This document shows positions 51,527-60,122 of a stretch of 64,000 nt of DNA, one piece after another (positions within the stretch are counted from its first letter, which is position 1; each line of letters starts with the position of its first letter). Under the pieces are notes generated by a model. The model worked only from the letters and a program-made list of their open reading frames with translations, was not told where the DNA came from and did no database searches. The stretch comes from Bradyrhizobium sp. AZCC 1610 (GTDB lineage: Bacteria > Pseudomonadota > Alphaproteobacteria > Rhizobiales > Xanthobacteraceae). The translations under genes were made by a program, and so were the position numbers. The DNA lies in NCBI RefSeq assembly GCF_036924515.1, contig NZ_JAZHRR010000001.1, positions 4,311,001-4,375,000 of the forward strand, read 5' to 3'.

Positions 51527-52725
51527 TGTGCCTCCATCAACTTGGTTTGCTCGTCGGCCTTCTCGAACATCGCGAAGGTGGTATTGGGTTTGCGCAACTG
51601 CTTGGTGACGCGAATGGCGACGCGGTCGCCGACCCGGCCCATGCGCCCTTCGGTCAGCAGAACGTTGCCGCAGCGGACCTGCACCAGCGCTTCAGGGCGC
51701 ATTTCCAGCGGCAAGGTATCGCCGACCTTCAGCTTCATCAGCTGCTTGAGCGGAATGTCGGCTTCGTACAGCACGGCATCGACCGATATCTCGGCCTGCG
51801 CCACTTCGGTCGCGAAATGCCCTTCCCAGATCGGATCGCGGCCGAACTTTTCGCCCATGAACATCTGGAGCAGAACCGGGCGGATCGGCTCGATGGTCGC
51901 GTAAGGCAGCAGCAATTCGATATTGCCGCCGCGGTCTTCCATGTCGATGCGCAGCCGCACCAGGATCGCGGCGTTGGCGGGCCTCGAGATCGCGGCGAAG
52001 CGCGGATTGGTTTCCAGCCGGTCGATCGAGAACGTCACCGGCGACAGCGGCCGGAACGCCTGCTCGGCGTCGGCCAGCACCACCTCGACCAGCCGCTTGA
52101 CCAGGTTGGTTTCGATCGTGGTGTAGGGCCGGCCCTCGATACGCAGCGAGGTCTGGCCGCGCCGGCCGCCGAGCAGCACGTCGATGATCGAATAGATCAG
52201 GCTGGAATCGACCGTCGCCAGGCCGAAATTTTCCCACTCCTCGGCCTTGAACACGCTGAGCACTGCCGGCAAGGGAATTGAATTCATGTAGTCGCCGAAG
52301 CGAACCGAGGTGATGCGGTCGAGCGAGACTTCGACGTTGTCCGAGGTGAAGTTGCGCAAGCTCGTGGTCATCAGCCGCACCAGGCGGTCGAACACGATTT
52401 CGAGCATCGGCAGACGCTCGTAGGACACCATCGCGGAATCGATGATGGCGCGAATGCCGGAATGATCGTCGAGATTGACGTCGCCGACGGTGAAACCGAG
52501 CAGATTGTCGATTTCTTCCTGCGACAGGACCCGTTCGCCGGAATTCTTGTTGCCGAACTCGCGGCCGCCATCCTCGACCATGGCCGCCCACTGCAGCGCC
52601 ATGCTCTCGGAGAGTTCATTGGCGGCAGCTTCTTCCGCGGCCGCCGCGGGATCCTCGGAATCCAGGGAGGCTTCCCATTGCGCGGCAATGGCGTCCTGGT
52701 CCATCTGGTCTTGGTTGCCGGCCAT
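51523..52725 (-). CDS. fliM: Flagellar motor switch protein FliM
   Basis: 400 residues. A Glu/Asp/Ala-rich N-terminus is followed by LSQEEIDNLLGF, the central CheC-like domain (about 95-285; TSLRNFTSDNVEVSLDRITS, FGDYMNSIPLPAVLSVFKAE) and a C-terminal SpoA domain (about 320-390; PLKQLMKLKVGDTLPLEM). FliM forms the C-ring and binds phosphorylated CheY to set rotation direction. The start lies 18 bases beyond the fliL stop; a DUF6468 gene overlaps its end. Confidence 0.97.
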   Translation of the reverse strand: MAGNQDQMDQDAIAAQWEASLDSEDPAAAAEEAAANELSESMALQWAAMVEDGGREFGNKNSGERVLSQEEIDNLLGFTVGDVNLDDHSGIRAIIDSAMVSYERLPMLEIVFDRLVRLMTTSLRNFTSDNVEVSLDRITSVRFGDYMNSIPLPAVLSVFKAEEWENFGLATVDSSLIYSIIDVLLGGRRGQTSLRIEGRPYTTIETNLVKRLVEVVLADAEQAFRPLSPVTFSIDRLETNPRFAAISRPANAAILVRLRIDMEDRGGNIELLLPYATIEPIRPVLLQMFMGEKFGRDPIWEGHFATEVAQAEISVDAVLYEADIPLKQLMKLKVGDTLPLEMRPEALVQVRCGNVLLTEGRMGRVGDRVAIRVTKQLRKPNTTFAMFEKADEQTKLMEAQ

Positions 52726-52743
52726 GATGCTAGATCCGTCCCA

Positions 52744-53235
52744 TCACTGCACGACGATTTCTTTGAACAGCACGGCGCTCACCTGCTGCGGCGCCACCGC
52801 GTTGTTGACCCGCTTGGTCAGCTCTTCCTTGAGGCGAAACAGCCCGGCAGAACCGTTGATGTCGGAGGGACGCAATTCGCGCAGGTAGGTCTGGAACAGG
52901 TCGGTGACGCGCGGCAGGTTCGGCTTGATCGCCTCGACATGCTTCTCATCCTTGATCTCGAGCACGACCTTGACGCGGAGATATTGCACCCGCTCGCCGG
53001 GGGCCCCGACCAGGTTGACCATCATATCGGGCACTTCGACGAAGGACGGCGGCTTCGGCGGCGGCGCTTCGGCGTGCTTCTCCTCGCCATGGCCGCGCAT
53101 CAGGAAGAACCAGCCGGCGCCGGCGCCGAGGATCGCGACGAACCCGGCAACCGCAATGATCAGCTTGAGCTTGCCCTTTTTCGACGACGCGGCTTCTGCG
53201 CCGTCTGCGCCTTCCGCCTGCTCGTTGTCAGCCAT
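52744..53235 (-). CDS. fliL: Flagellar basal body protein FliL
   Basis: 163 residues. One transmembrane helix (about 24-45, LIIAVAGFVAILGAGAGWFF) follows a charged N-terminus. The periplasmic domain has the family pattern FVEVPDMMVNLVGAPGERVQ, LRVKVVLEIKDEKHVEAIKP and a C-terminal KRVNNAVAPQQVSAVLFKEI. FliL stabilises stators around the motor. The ATG used gives the normal family length; an upstream extension is rejected as it crosses the intergenic region. Confidence 0.95.
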   Translation of the reverse strand: MADNEQAEGADGAEAASSKKGKLKLIIAVAGFVAILGAGAGWFFLMRGHGEEKHAEAPPPKPPSFVEVPDMMVNLVGAPGERVQYLRVKVVLEIKDEKHVEAIKPNLPRVTDLFQTYLRELRPSDINGSAGLFRLKEELTKRVNNAVAPQQVSAVLFKEIVVQ

Positions 53236-53497
53236 TGCCCCGCCCGCTTCGATTCCGAAAAACGAACGCGGTTGCCACCAGCCTGGGTAACGATGCCCCC
53301 ACAACGCGAAACAAAAGCCGCCAGCGCACACGCGCTCTCTATGTGCAACGCTAGGATAATAATGGTTAACGGAACCTTTCCATTGGCGCCCAAGTAGGAA
53401 AAATCTGCCGGGCAAACATGGTCAACAAGACCTTTCTGCCGGCCCCGCCGCGCCCCGAAAAACGCCTAACCCCCTAAAAAAACAGCATTTCCCGACT

Positions 53498-53513
53498 TGG
53501 CACGGCTTTCGCT
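53498..53513 (+). promoter_or_regulatory. Sigma-54 promoter of the flgFGAH operon
   Basis: TGGCACGGCTTTCGCT has the invariant GG and GC exactly 10 bases apart and matches TGGCACG-N4-TTGCW with a single mismatch. It lies 110 bases before the flgF ATG. Class III/IV flagellar genes of alphaproteobacteria commonly use sigma-54 with the FlbD activator. Confidence 0.75.
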
Positions 53514-53534
53514 GAGTAACTGGCGTGACCTGCC

Positions 53535-53590
53535 GGCTTGGGAGAGCCCAAAGGTTTACGACGGATCCGGACCACGGGCTTGGGAGAGCC
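53535..53590. repeat. Two 14-bp direct repeats in the flgF leader
   Basis: GGCTTGGGAGAGCC occurs at 53535-53548 and again at 53577-53590, between the sigma-54 promoter and the flgF start. Each copy is itself a short dyad (GGCT...AGCC). They lie within the likely transcript, so they could be a downstream activator site or an mRNA structure. Confidence 0.6.
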
Positions 53591-53621
53591 TGCTTCGGAT
53601 CGATCAAGGGGAGAACCACCG

Positions 53622-54386
53622 ATGGAGAATATGCTTCTCGTCGGACTATCGCGGAAGATGACGCTGGAACGGCAGTTGGATGTCGTCGCCAACAACGTCG
53701 CCAACATCAACACGACGGGCTTCAAGGCCGACCGGTCGTTGTTCGAGGAATATCTGCGCTCGCCGGCGCATGAAGACAATTTCATGCGCGCCGACCGCCG
53801 CGTCTCCTTCGTGCAGGACCGCGCCACCTTCCATGATTTCGCAGCCGGCCCCTCCGAGCAGACCAAGAACCCGCTCGACGTCGCGATCGACGGCAGCGCC
53901 TTCCTGGTGGTCCAGACGGCCGCCGGCGAGCGCTACACCCGCGACGGCGGCCTGCAGATCAACAATCAGGGCCAGCTCGTCACCGCGAGCGGCGACCCGG
54001 TGCTGGGTACCTCCGGTCCGATCGTGTTCCAGCCGACCGACAAGGCGATCAACATCGCAGCCGACGGCAATATCACGGTGCTCGAGGGCACCGGCAGCAC
54101 CGACTCGGTCCGCGGCAAGCTGCGGCTGGTCTCGTTTGCCGACGCGCAGAAGCTCGTGAAGGAAGGCGGCAACCTCTACTCCGCGGGCCAGGGCGTCGCC
54201 GCCCAGCCCGACACCACCTCGCGGGTCCGCCAGGGCTTTATCGAGAAGTCGAACGTCAATTCCGTCCATGAAATGAGCCGCATGATCGAGATCACGCGCA
54301 CCTACACGCAGATCTCGGCGATGCTGCAACAGCAGCACGACTTGCACCGAGCCGCAGTCGAGAAACTCGCCGACGTTCCGGCATAA
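53622..54386 (+). CDS. flgF: Flagellar proximal rod protein FlgF
   Basis: 254 residues. The N-terminal rod motif is KMTLERQLDVVANNVANINT with TGFKADR, and the C-terminus is HEMSRMIEITRTYTQISAML. It forms the proximal rod with FlgB and FlgC. AAGGGGAGA precedes the ATG. First gene of the sigma-54 operon flgF-flgG-flgA-flgH. Confidence 0.95.
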   Translation: MENMLLVGLSRKMTLERQLDVVANNVANINTTGFKADRSLFEEYLRSPAHEDNFMRADRRVSFVQDRATFHDFAAGPSEQTKNPLDVAIDGSAFLVVQTAAGERYTRDGGLQINNQGQLVTASGDPVLGTSGPIVFQPTDKAINIAADGNITVLEGTGSTDSVRGKLRLVSFADAQKLVKEGGNLYSAGQGVAAQPDTTSRVRQGFIEKSNVNSVHEMSRMIEITRTYTQISAMLQQQHDLHRAAVEKLADVPA

Positions 54387-54404
54387 CGCTTAAGGAATAG
54401 ATCG

Positions 54405-55193
54405 ATGCGCGCCCTTTACACAGCAGCGACCGGCATGGCGGCACAGGAACTCAACGTTCAGGTGATCTCCAACAACATCGCCAATATGCGCACCACCGGC
54501 TACAAGAAGCAGCGCGCGGCGTTTCAGGATCTGATTTACGACCACGTGCGCCGCGTCGGCGCGCAGGCTTCCGACCAGGGCACCATCCTGCCCGTCGGCG
54601 TCGATATCGGCGGCGGCGTCAAGACCGTCGGCACGCCGCGCCTGATGGGCCAGGGCACGCTGTCGCCGACCGGCAACGACCTCGACGTCGCGATCCGCGG
54701 CGAAGGCTTCTTCAAGATCCAGGTGCCCGACGGCACCTATGCCTATACCCGCGACGGCTCGTTCATGATGGACGCGCAGGGCCGCGTCGTCACCGCGCAG
54801 GGCAATCCAGTGCAGCCGACGATCACGATCCCGCAAAACTCCTCGCAGATCACCATCAACGCGCAGGGCCAGCTCACGGTGATGCTGCCGGGCTCGACTA
54901 CGCCGACCCTGGTCGGCCAGATCGGCCTGACCCGCTTCATCAACAAGGCCGGCCTCAACCCGATCGGCGACAATCTGTTCACGGACACGCCGGCCTCCGG
55001 CACGCCGCAGGACGGCATCGCCAACACCGACGGTTTTGGCGACATGCAGCAGGGCAATCTCGAACAGGCCAATGTCGAGGTGGTGACCGAAATCTCCGAC
55101 CTGATCGCCGCCCAGCGCGCCTATGAGATGAACGCCAAGGTCGTCAGCGCGGCCGACCAGATGCTGCAATCCACCTCCAACATGTTCCGCTAA
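54405..55193 (+). CDS. flgG: Flagellar distal rod protein FlgG
   Basis: 262 residues, normal length. The motif AALYTAATGMAAQELNVQVI-like start (MRALYTAATGMAAQELNVQV), NNIANMRTTGYKKQRAAF and the C-terminal VEVVTEISDLIAAQRAYEMN with NAKVVSAADQ are typical of FlgG. It forms the distal rod through the peptidoglycan layer. It lies 18 bases after flgF. Confidence 0.97.
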   Translation: MRALYTAATGMAAQELNVQVISNNIANMRTTGYKKQRAAFQDLIYDHVRRVGAQASDQGTILPVGVDIGGGVKTVGTPRLMGQGTLSPTGNDLDVAIRGEGFFKIQVPDGTYAYTRDGSFMMDAQGRVVTAQGNPVQPTITIPQNSSQITINAQGQLTVMLPGSTTPTLVGQIGLTRFINKAGLNPIGDNLFTDTPASGTPQDGIANTDGFGDMQQGNLEQANVEVVTEISDLIAAQRAYEMNAKVVSAADQMLQSTSNMFR

Positions 55194-55203
55194 AGGACTG
55201 GTC

Positions 55204-56304
55204 ATGATCGCCCGCGCCCTCCTCCTGGCCACAGCCCTGATCGCCGCATCGTGCGCGGCCGCGGTCGCGCAGACCCAGGAAACCTTCGCGAACCGCAATT
55301 TGATCGCCGCGCCCGTGCTGCGCGCCAACGTGCAGGTGTCGGGCGATCTGGTGCGGATCGGCGACGTCATCGACAATGCCGGCGGCGCGGCGCAGATCGC
55401 GATCTACCGCGCGCCGGATTTGGGCACCACGGGCTCGCTGCCGGTCGTGCAGGTGCTCAACACCCTTCGCGCCCATCATGTGATCGGCGTCGACACCCGT
55501 GACCTGAAGGAAATATCGGTGACGCGTCTGGCCCGCACGCTCGAGGGCAAGGATATCGAGCTGCAGATCGCCCGTGCGCTGGAGCGCCGCAACGGTCTCG
55601 GCGACGCCGCCAATCTGTCGCTGAGCTTCGACCGCGATCCCAGCGACGTCAGGCTGGACGCCGGCTTCACCGGCAACATGCAGGCAGCCATCGTGCGCTA
55701 CGACAACCGCAACGGCCGCTTCGACGTCACCTTCGAAATCGGCAACGAGAACGGCGCCGCCGCGGCCAAGCTGCGTTTCACCGGCACGGCGATCGAGACC
55801 GTCGAAGCCGCGGTGCTGGCACGCAATGTCGACCGCAATGAGATCTTGAAATCATCCGACGTGATGGTCGAGCGCCGCCCGAAAGCGGAAGCCGGCGCCG
55901 ATGCCGCCGCGCGCGACCGCGCGGTGGGCATGCAGGCCCGCCGCCAGCTCCGCGCCGGCCAGGCGATCCGTACCGCCGATCTCGCCAAGCCCGATCTGGT
56001 ACAGCGCGACCAGAACGTCATGTTGGTCTACGAGGCGCCCGGGGTCTACCTCACCATGCGCGGCAAGGCGCTGGACAATGGCACCGAAGGCGACGTCGTC
56101 AACGTCATGAACGTGCAGTCGAAGCGTACGCTGTCCGGCACCGTGATCGGCCGCGGCCAAGTCTCGATTAGTCCCGTCTCGATCACGCCGATGGCGTCCC
56201 GCCTGCCGCAGACCAGCAATGCCACCTCCTCGCTTGGCACAACACAACCAGCGCCCGTTGCGGTCGCTACCGTCAGTTCGCCAGTCGCTCCAAAAGCCGA
56301 GTAA
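55204..56304 (+). CDS. flgA: P-ring chaperone FlgA
   Basis: 366 residues with a signal peptide (cleavage near AVAQ, about 23). The C-terminal SAF domain (about 205-320; VLARNVDRNEILKSSDVMVE, GMQARRQLRAGQAIRTADLA, YEAPGVYLTMRGKALDNGTE) is diagnostic. FlgA is the periplasmic chaperone for P-ring assembly. It lies 10 bases after flgG, inside the flgF operon. The flgI gene for the P-ring itself is not in this window. Confidence 0.93.
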   Translation: MIARALLLATALIAASCAAAVAQTQETFANRNLIAAPVLRANVQVSGDLVRIGDVIDNAGGAAQIAIYRAPDLGTTGSLPVVQVLNTLRAHHVIGVDTRDLKEISVTRLARTLEGKDIELQIARALERRNGLGDAANLSLSFDRDPSDVRLDAGFTGNMQAAIVRYDNRNGRFDVTFEIGNENGAAAAKLRFTGTAIETVEAAVLARNVDRNEILKSSDVMVERRPKAEAGADAAARDRAVGMQARRQLRAGQAIRTADLAKPDLVQRDQNVMLVYEAPGVYLTMRGKALDNGTEGDVVNVMNVQSKRTLSGTVIGRGQVSISPVSITPMASRLPQTSNATSSLGTTQPAPVAVATVSSPVAPKAE

Positions 56305-56309
56305 TGTAA

Positions 56310-57062
56310 ATGTCAGTCATCCGTCTCAACCGCATACTTCTCGCTGGCGCCATGCTGTCGCTAGCCGCCTTGGCCAGCGGTTGTTCCTCGATCGACCGTC
56401 TGTCGCAGATCGGCGAAAAGCCGAAGCTGACGGAGATCGAAAATCCCACCACGCAGCCCGGCTACAAGCCGGTGCAGATGCCAATGCCGAAGCCGGAGCA
56501 GGCTTCTTACAATGCCAACTCGCTGTGGCGGAACGGCTCTCGCGCCTTCTTCAAGGATCAGCGTGCCTCGCGCATCGGCGATTTGCTCACGGTGACCGTC
56601 AACATCACCGACAAGGCCAACATCGCCAACGAAACCCAGCGCAGCCGCACGAGCAAGGAAGATTCGGGGATCACCGACTTCATCGGCGCCCAGACGATCA
56701 CACAGCCGAACAAGATCCTGCCCGGCCGCATCCTGACCACGGACTCCACCTCTTCCAGCGATGGCAAGGGCTCGGTCAACCGCCAGGAAGCGTTGCAGAC
56801 CAACGTCGCGGCCGTGGTGACGCAGGTGCTGCCAAACGGCAATCTCGTGGTCGAGGGCAAGCAGGAAATCCGCGTCAATTTCGAGATTCGCGAATTGATC
56901 GTCGCCGGCATCGTCCGCCCCGAGGACATCCAGAGCGACAACACGATCGAATCAAGCAAGATCGCGCAGGCCCGCATCGCCTATGGCGGCCGCGGCCAGA
57001 TCACCGACGTGCAGCAACCCCGCTACGGCCAGCAGGTGATGGACGTGCTGCTGCCGTTCTAG
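56310..57062 (+). CDS. flgH: Flagellar L-ring lipoprotein FlgH
   Basis: 250 residues. The lipobox LASGC (Cys at about 25) makes it a lipoprotein of the outer membrane. Family segments are NSLWRNGSRAFFKDQRASRI, GDLLTVTVNITDKANIANET and VTQVLPNGNLVVEGKQEIRV, with a C-terminal GRGQITDVQQPRYGQQVMDV. FlgH forms the L-ring bushing. It starts 5 bases after flgA. Its last codons and the following terminator are duplicated about 4.1 kb downstream. Confidence 0.97.
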   Translation: MSVIRLNRILLAGAMLSLAALASGCSSIDRLSQIGEKPKLTEIENPTTQPGYKPVQMPMPKPEQASYNANSLWRNGSRAFFKDQRASRIGDLLTVTVNITDKANIANETQRSRTSKEDSGITDFIGAQTITQPNKILPGRILTTDSTSSSDGKGSVNRQEALQTNVAAVVTQVLPNGNLVVEGKQEIRVNFEIRELIVAGIVRPEDIQSDNTIESSKIAQARIAYGGRGQITDVQQPRYGQQVMDVLLPF

Positions 57063-57151
57063 TTTTTCCTAGAGCTCCCACACTCCATCGCGAACCTAGG
57101 CGCGATGAAGTGTATCAACGCGGCCTCCGCCAGCTCCCCTGGCGGAGGCCG
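57023..57151 (+). repeat. Copy 1 of a duplicated segment: flgH 3' end plus terminator
   Basis: The last 13 codons of flgH and the following 90 bases recur as a direct repeat at 61184-61310, at roughly 85-90% identity by eye. This copy includes a strong hairpin: GGCCTCCGCCAG (57122-57133) with CTGGCGGAGGCC (57139-57150), a perfect 12-base stem and 5-base loop, probably the flgH terminator although its T-run is weak. Confidence 0.85.
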
Positions 57152-57231
57152 TGGTCGTTTGCGCTAGGATCATCATCTTGAGCTGCGGTGGCACGGGCGC
57201 GTGTTGTCTTTCTTACGGCCGCTTCCGCGTT

Positions 57232-57256
57232 GGAACCGAAGCTCCCGCCCCGCGTT
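57232..57256 (+). promoter_or_regulatory. EcfG-type general stress promoter before yidB-like gene
   Basis: GGAAC (57232-57236) and CGTT (57253-57256) are 16 bases apart, matching the EcfG consensus GGAAC-N16/17-CGTT of Bradyrhizobium. It lies 32 bases before the ATG of the YidB-family gene. Confidence 0.75.
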
Positions 57257-57287
57257 CCTGACAGCACCGAACTACAAGGAGCCGACC

Positions 57288-57746
57288 ATGAGCCGCGGAA
57301 TGCCATCGATGACCGCCCTTCTCGGGCTACTCGCCATTGCCGGATATCAGAACCGCGACAAACTGGCAGAACTTCTCAAGGGCGCTGGCGGCGGCCAGCC
57401 GAATGCAGGCGCCGGTCAGCAGCCCCTGGGCGGCTTGCTGGGCAATCTGAGCGGGATGTTGGGCGGTGCCGGCGGGGTTGGCGGCCTCCTCAATGGCGGG
57501 ATCGGTGAACTGCTCGATAGGTTCCAGCAAAACGGCCAGGGCGACAAGGCTGATTCCTGGATCAATCAGGGTCCGAACAAGGATGTCTCGCCGCCGGAAT
57601 TGAAGCAGGCGATCGGCTCCGACGTTCTGGCACAACTCGAACAGCAGACCGGACTGTCGCAGGAGGAAATCCTGGCGAGATTGTCGCGCGAGCTTCCGGC
57701 AGCCGTCGACAAATACACGCCGGACGGCCGTTTGCCCGCAGCATGA
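57288..57746 (+). CDS. YidB-family (DUF937) protein
   Basis: 152 residues. An N-terminal helix (MTALLGLLAIAGYQNRDKLA) leads to a Gly/Asn/Gln-rich linker (about 30-75; GGLLGNLSGMLGGAGGVGG) and a C-terminal helical domain of the YidB type (FQQNGQGDKADSWINQGPNK, ELKQAIGSDVLAQLEQQTGL, EEILARLSRELPAAVDK). AAGGAG lies 7 bases before the ATG. Family function unknown; an EcfG promoter directly upstream points to the general stress regulon. The next gene follows after 44 bases. Confidence 0.85.
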   Translation: MSRGMPSMTALLGLLAIAGYQNRDKLAELLKGAGGGQPNAGAGQQPLGGLLGNLSGMLGGAGGVGGLLNGGIGELLDRFQQNGQGDKADSWINQGPNKDVSPPELKQAIGSDVLAQLEQQTGLSQEEILARLSRELPAAVDKYTPDGRLPAA

Positions 57747-57790
57747 ATTGATGGACGTGACGTCGGGGCAATCAGGAACGGAGCATCGAG

Positions 57791-58054
57791 ATGGGCATAC
57801 TTTGGACGATCATCATTGGTTTCATTGCCGGCGTGATTGCCAAGTTCATTATGCCTGGAGACAACGAGCCCTCAGGCTTCATTCTCACCACCATATTGGG
57901 CGTCGTCGGCGCCTTCGTGGCGACGTATCTCGGCCAGGCGCTCGGATGGTACAGTCCCGGAGAAGGCGCGGGTCTGATCGGTGCGGTAGTCGGCGCCATC
58001 ATTGTGCTCTTTGTCTACGGTCTCTTCGCCGGCCGGCAACGGCGATCGATCTAA
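57791..58054 (+). CDS. GlsB/YeaQ/YmgE-family stress membrane protein
   Basis: 87 residues with three transmembrane helices rich in Gly (IIIGFIAGVIAKFIMPGDNE, ILTTILGVVGAFVATYLGQA, GLIGAVVGAIIVLFVYGLFA), the pattern of the GlsB/YeaQ/YmgE family. These small membrane proteins are linked to stress responses. It probably belongs to the same transcript as the YidB-type gene under the EcfG promoter. Confidence 0.9.
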   Translation: MGILWTIIIGFIAGVIAKFIMPGDNEPSGFILTTILGVVGAFVATYLGQALGWYSPGEGAGLIGAVVGAIIVLFVYGLFAGRQRRSI

Positions 58055-58119
58055 GAGCTGGACCTGATGGTTAGCGTCGGGCCGCGACGCAGGCGTCCGA
58101 ACGGCACCATCACCTCGGT

Positions 58120-59643
58120 TCAAAAATCCGGCTCTTCCTCAGCCATCCGATTCAGGTGGCGCCAATGCTGCCAGATGGCCAGCCCGACCGAGGTCGCCGC
58201 CGCCGCCAGCAGCAAGCCGGAAATCGGCCGCGTCAGGAAGAGCCAGGGATTCGCGTCGGTCATGATCGCGCGCACAAGGTTGATCTCGATCTGGTCGCCG
58301 AGAATTAGGCCCAGGATCAGGGGCGCGAGCGGAAAGCCGAGCTTGACCAGCACGTAGCCGACGACGCCGAACAGCAGCAGCACGTAGACGCTCTGCATCG
58401 TGTTGTTGAGCGCGTAGGCGCCGACGACGCAGAGCACCAGCACGACCGGCGCCAGCACCGCCATCCGCACCGAGGTCACGCGCAGCATCAGCGGCATCAG
58501 CGCGACGCAGATCAAGAGCATGCAGGGGTGCGCTAGGATGTAGGCCGCATAGATGCCATAGGCGATATCGGGGTTTTGCGAGATGAACAGCGGTCCCGAC
58601 TGAATGCCGTGGATCGTCATCGCGCCGAGCATCACGGCGGTGACGGCGTCGCCGGGAATGCCGAATGCCATGATGGTCATCAGCGAGCCGCTGACATTGG
58701 CGTTGTTCGAGGCTTCCGACGCGATGATGCCCTCGGGGTGGCCCGTGCCGAAACGCTCCGGCGTTTTCGAGAATTTCTTGGCCTGGTCATAGGCCATGAC
58801 GCTCGATGCGCTGCCGCCGATGGCTGGCAGGATTCCGATGATCAGCCCGACGATGGTTGACCACGCGAGCAGGAACGGTTGCTTGAAGATTTCCAGGTTC
58901 ACCTTGCGGTGCGAAAAGCGCTCAAGCTTGACGTCGACCAGCGATTGCGCCGGCTGGCCGCGCGGCGAATCCAGTTTCTCCAGATCGGTCATGATCTGCG
59001 CGAAAGCGAAAATGCCGATCAGCACGGGGAGGAACGGAAAGCCGCCGCCGATGAACTCCGAGCCGAAGGTGAAGCGCGGCACGCTGCCGATCGGATCGTG
59101 GCCGACCACTGTGATCAACAGCCCGATGGCGGTCGAGATCAGTCCCTTGAGGAGCGAGGATTCGGTTAGCCCCGCTACCATCGCCATCGCGAGCACGAAC
59201 AGTGAGAAGTATTCCCACGGCCCGAATTCCAGCGCGATCGCCGCAAGCGGCCCGGTGAGGAACACCAGGAACAAGGCGCCGAGCAGGCCGCCCCAGACCG
59301 AAGCCCAGACGCCGAGCCAGATGGCGCGGCCCGGCTCGCCGTTGCGTGCCATTGGAAAGCCGTCGAACGTGGTGGCGATCGAAGCCGGCGAGCCCGGGAT
59401 ACCGAGCAGACAGCAGGTGATAAGGCCGCCGGTCGATCCGCCGACATAGACGCCGGTCATCGCCGCAAGGCCCGCCAGCGGATCGAGCCCGTAGGTGAAC
59501 GGCAGCACCACGATGACAGTCATGGTGATGGTGACGCCCGGCAGCGAGCCGCCGATCACGCCGATGAACGTGCCGGCAAACAGCGGCAACAAATATTTCC
59601 ACTGGGCGATGTTGACGAGGCCGTTCCAGAGCAAATCGAGCAT
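58120..59643 (-). CDS. Tripartite tricarboxylate transporter large permease (TctA family)
   Basis: 507 residues with about 11-12 transmembrane helices. Family motifs include FAGTFIGVIGGSLPGVTITM, GSTGGLITCCLLGIPGSPAS, IGILPAIGGSASSVMAYDQA and MTIMAFGIPGDAVTAVMLGA. The ATG overlaps the stop of the TctB gene by one base (TGATG), fixing the start; a longer upstream frame is rejected. With TctB and TctC it forms a secondary uptake system for a carboxylate whose identity cannot be read. Confidence 0.95.
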   Translation of the reverse strand: MLDLLWNGLVNIAQWKYLLPLFAGTFIGVIGGSLPGVTITMTVIVVLPFTYGLDPLAGLAAMTGVYVGGSTGGLITCCLLGIPGSPASIATTFDGFPMARNGEPGRAIWLGVWASVWGGLLGALFLVFLTGPLAAIALEFGPWEYFSLFVLAMAMVAGLTESSLLKGLISTAIGLLITVVGHDPIGSVPRFTFGSEFIGGGFPFLPVLIGIFAFAQIMTDLEKLDSPRGQPAQSLVDVKLERFSHRKVNLEIFKQPFLLAWSTIVGLIIGILPAIGGSASSVMAYDQAKKFSKTPERFGTGHPEGIIASEASNNANVSGSLMTIMAFGIPGDAVTAVMLGAMTIHGIQSGPLFISQNPDIAYGIYAAYILAHPCMLLICVALMPLMLRVTSVRMAVLAPVVLVLCVVGAYALNNTMQSVYVLLLFGVVGYVLVKLGFPLAPLILGLILGDQIEINLVRAIMTDANPWLFLTRPISGLLLAAAATSVGLAIWQHWRHLNRMAEEEPDF

Positions 59644-60122
59644 CAGAAACCCGTCCACGCGCCGCGTGGCAGCAGCACCAGCAGGTATCGTTCGAAGACG
59701 AAGTAGCTCACCATGGCGGTGCCGAGCGCGATCGCGGCGAGCACAACCCATTGCCGCGCTGTTTCCGGCCGGCCCAATGCGGCCTGCAGCGCGCCGACGA
59801 ACAGGACCGTGGCGACACGAAATCCCAAAAGCGGCAGCAGCACCACATAGGCGCCGACGATCGCGAACGCGATCACGACCAGGCGGTAATTTCGCCGAGG
59901 CGCATCGTCTGTGCCGGCCATGTCCGGCGCGCGGCGCTTCAGGAGGTCCTGCAGGACCAGCAGTGCGCTCGCGGCCGCCATCAACGACAGCACGATGGCC
60001 GGGTAAAAGCCCGGCCCGACCGGCACGATCGGAAGGGACGGAAGCTGGAAGGATTTGACCAGGAGGACCAGGCTGATCGCGAGCAGGACCAGCCCGGCAA
60101 TTCCGTCGCGGCCGATGCTCAT
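59643..60122 (-). CDS. Tripartite tricarboxylate transporter small permease (TctB family)
   Basis: 159 residues with four transmembrane helices, typical of the weakly conserved TctB subunit (IAGLVLLAISLVLLVKSFQL, then GPGFYPAIVLSLMAAASALL). Its ATG overlaps the stop of the TctC gene (ATGA) and its stop overlaps the TctA start, so all three subunits are translationally coupled in the order tctC-tctB-tctA. Confidence 0.92.
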   Translation of the reverse strand: MSIGRDGIAGLVLLAISLVLLVKSFQLPSLPIVPVGPGFYPAIVLSLMAAASALLVLQDLLKRRAPDMAGTDDAPRRNYRLVVIAFAIVGAYVVLLPLLGFRVATVLFVGALQAALGRPETARQWVVLAAIALGTAMVSYFVFERYLLVLLPRGAWTGF

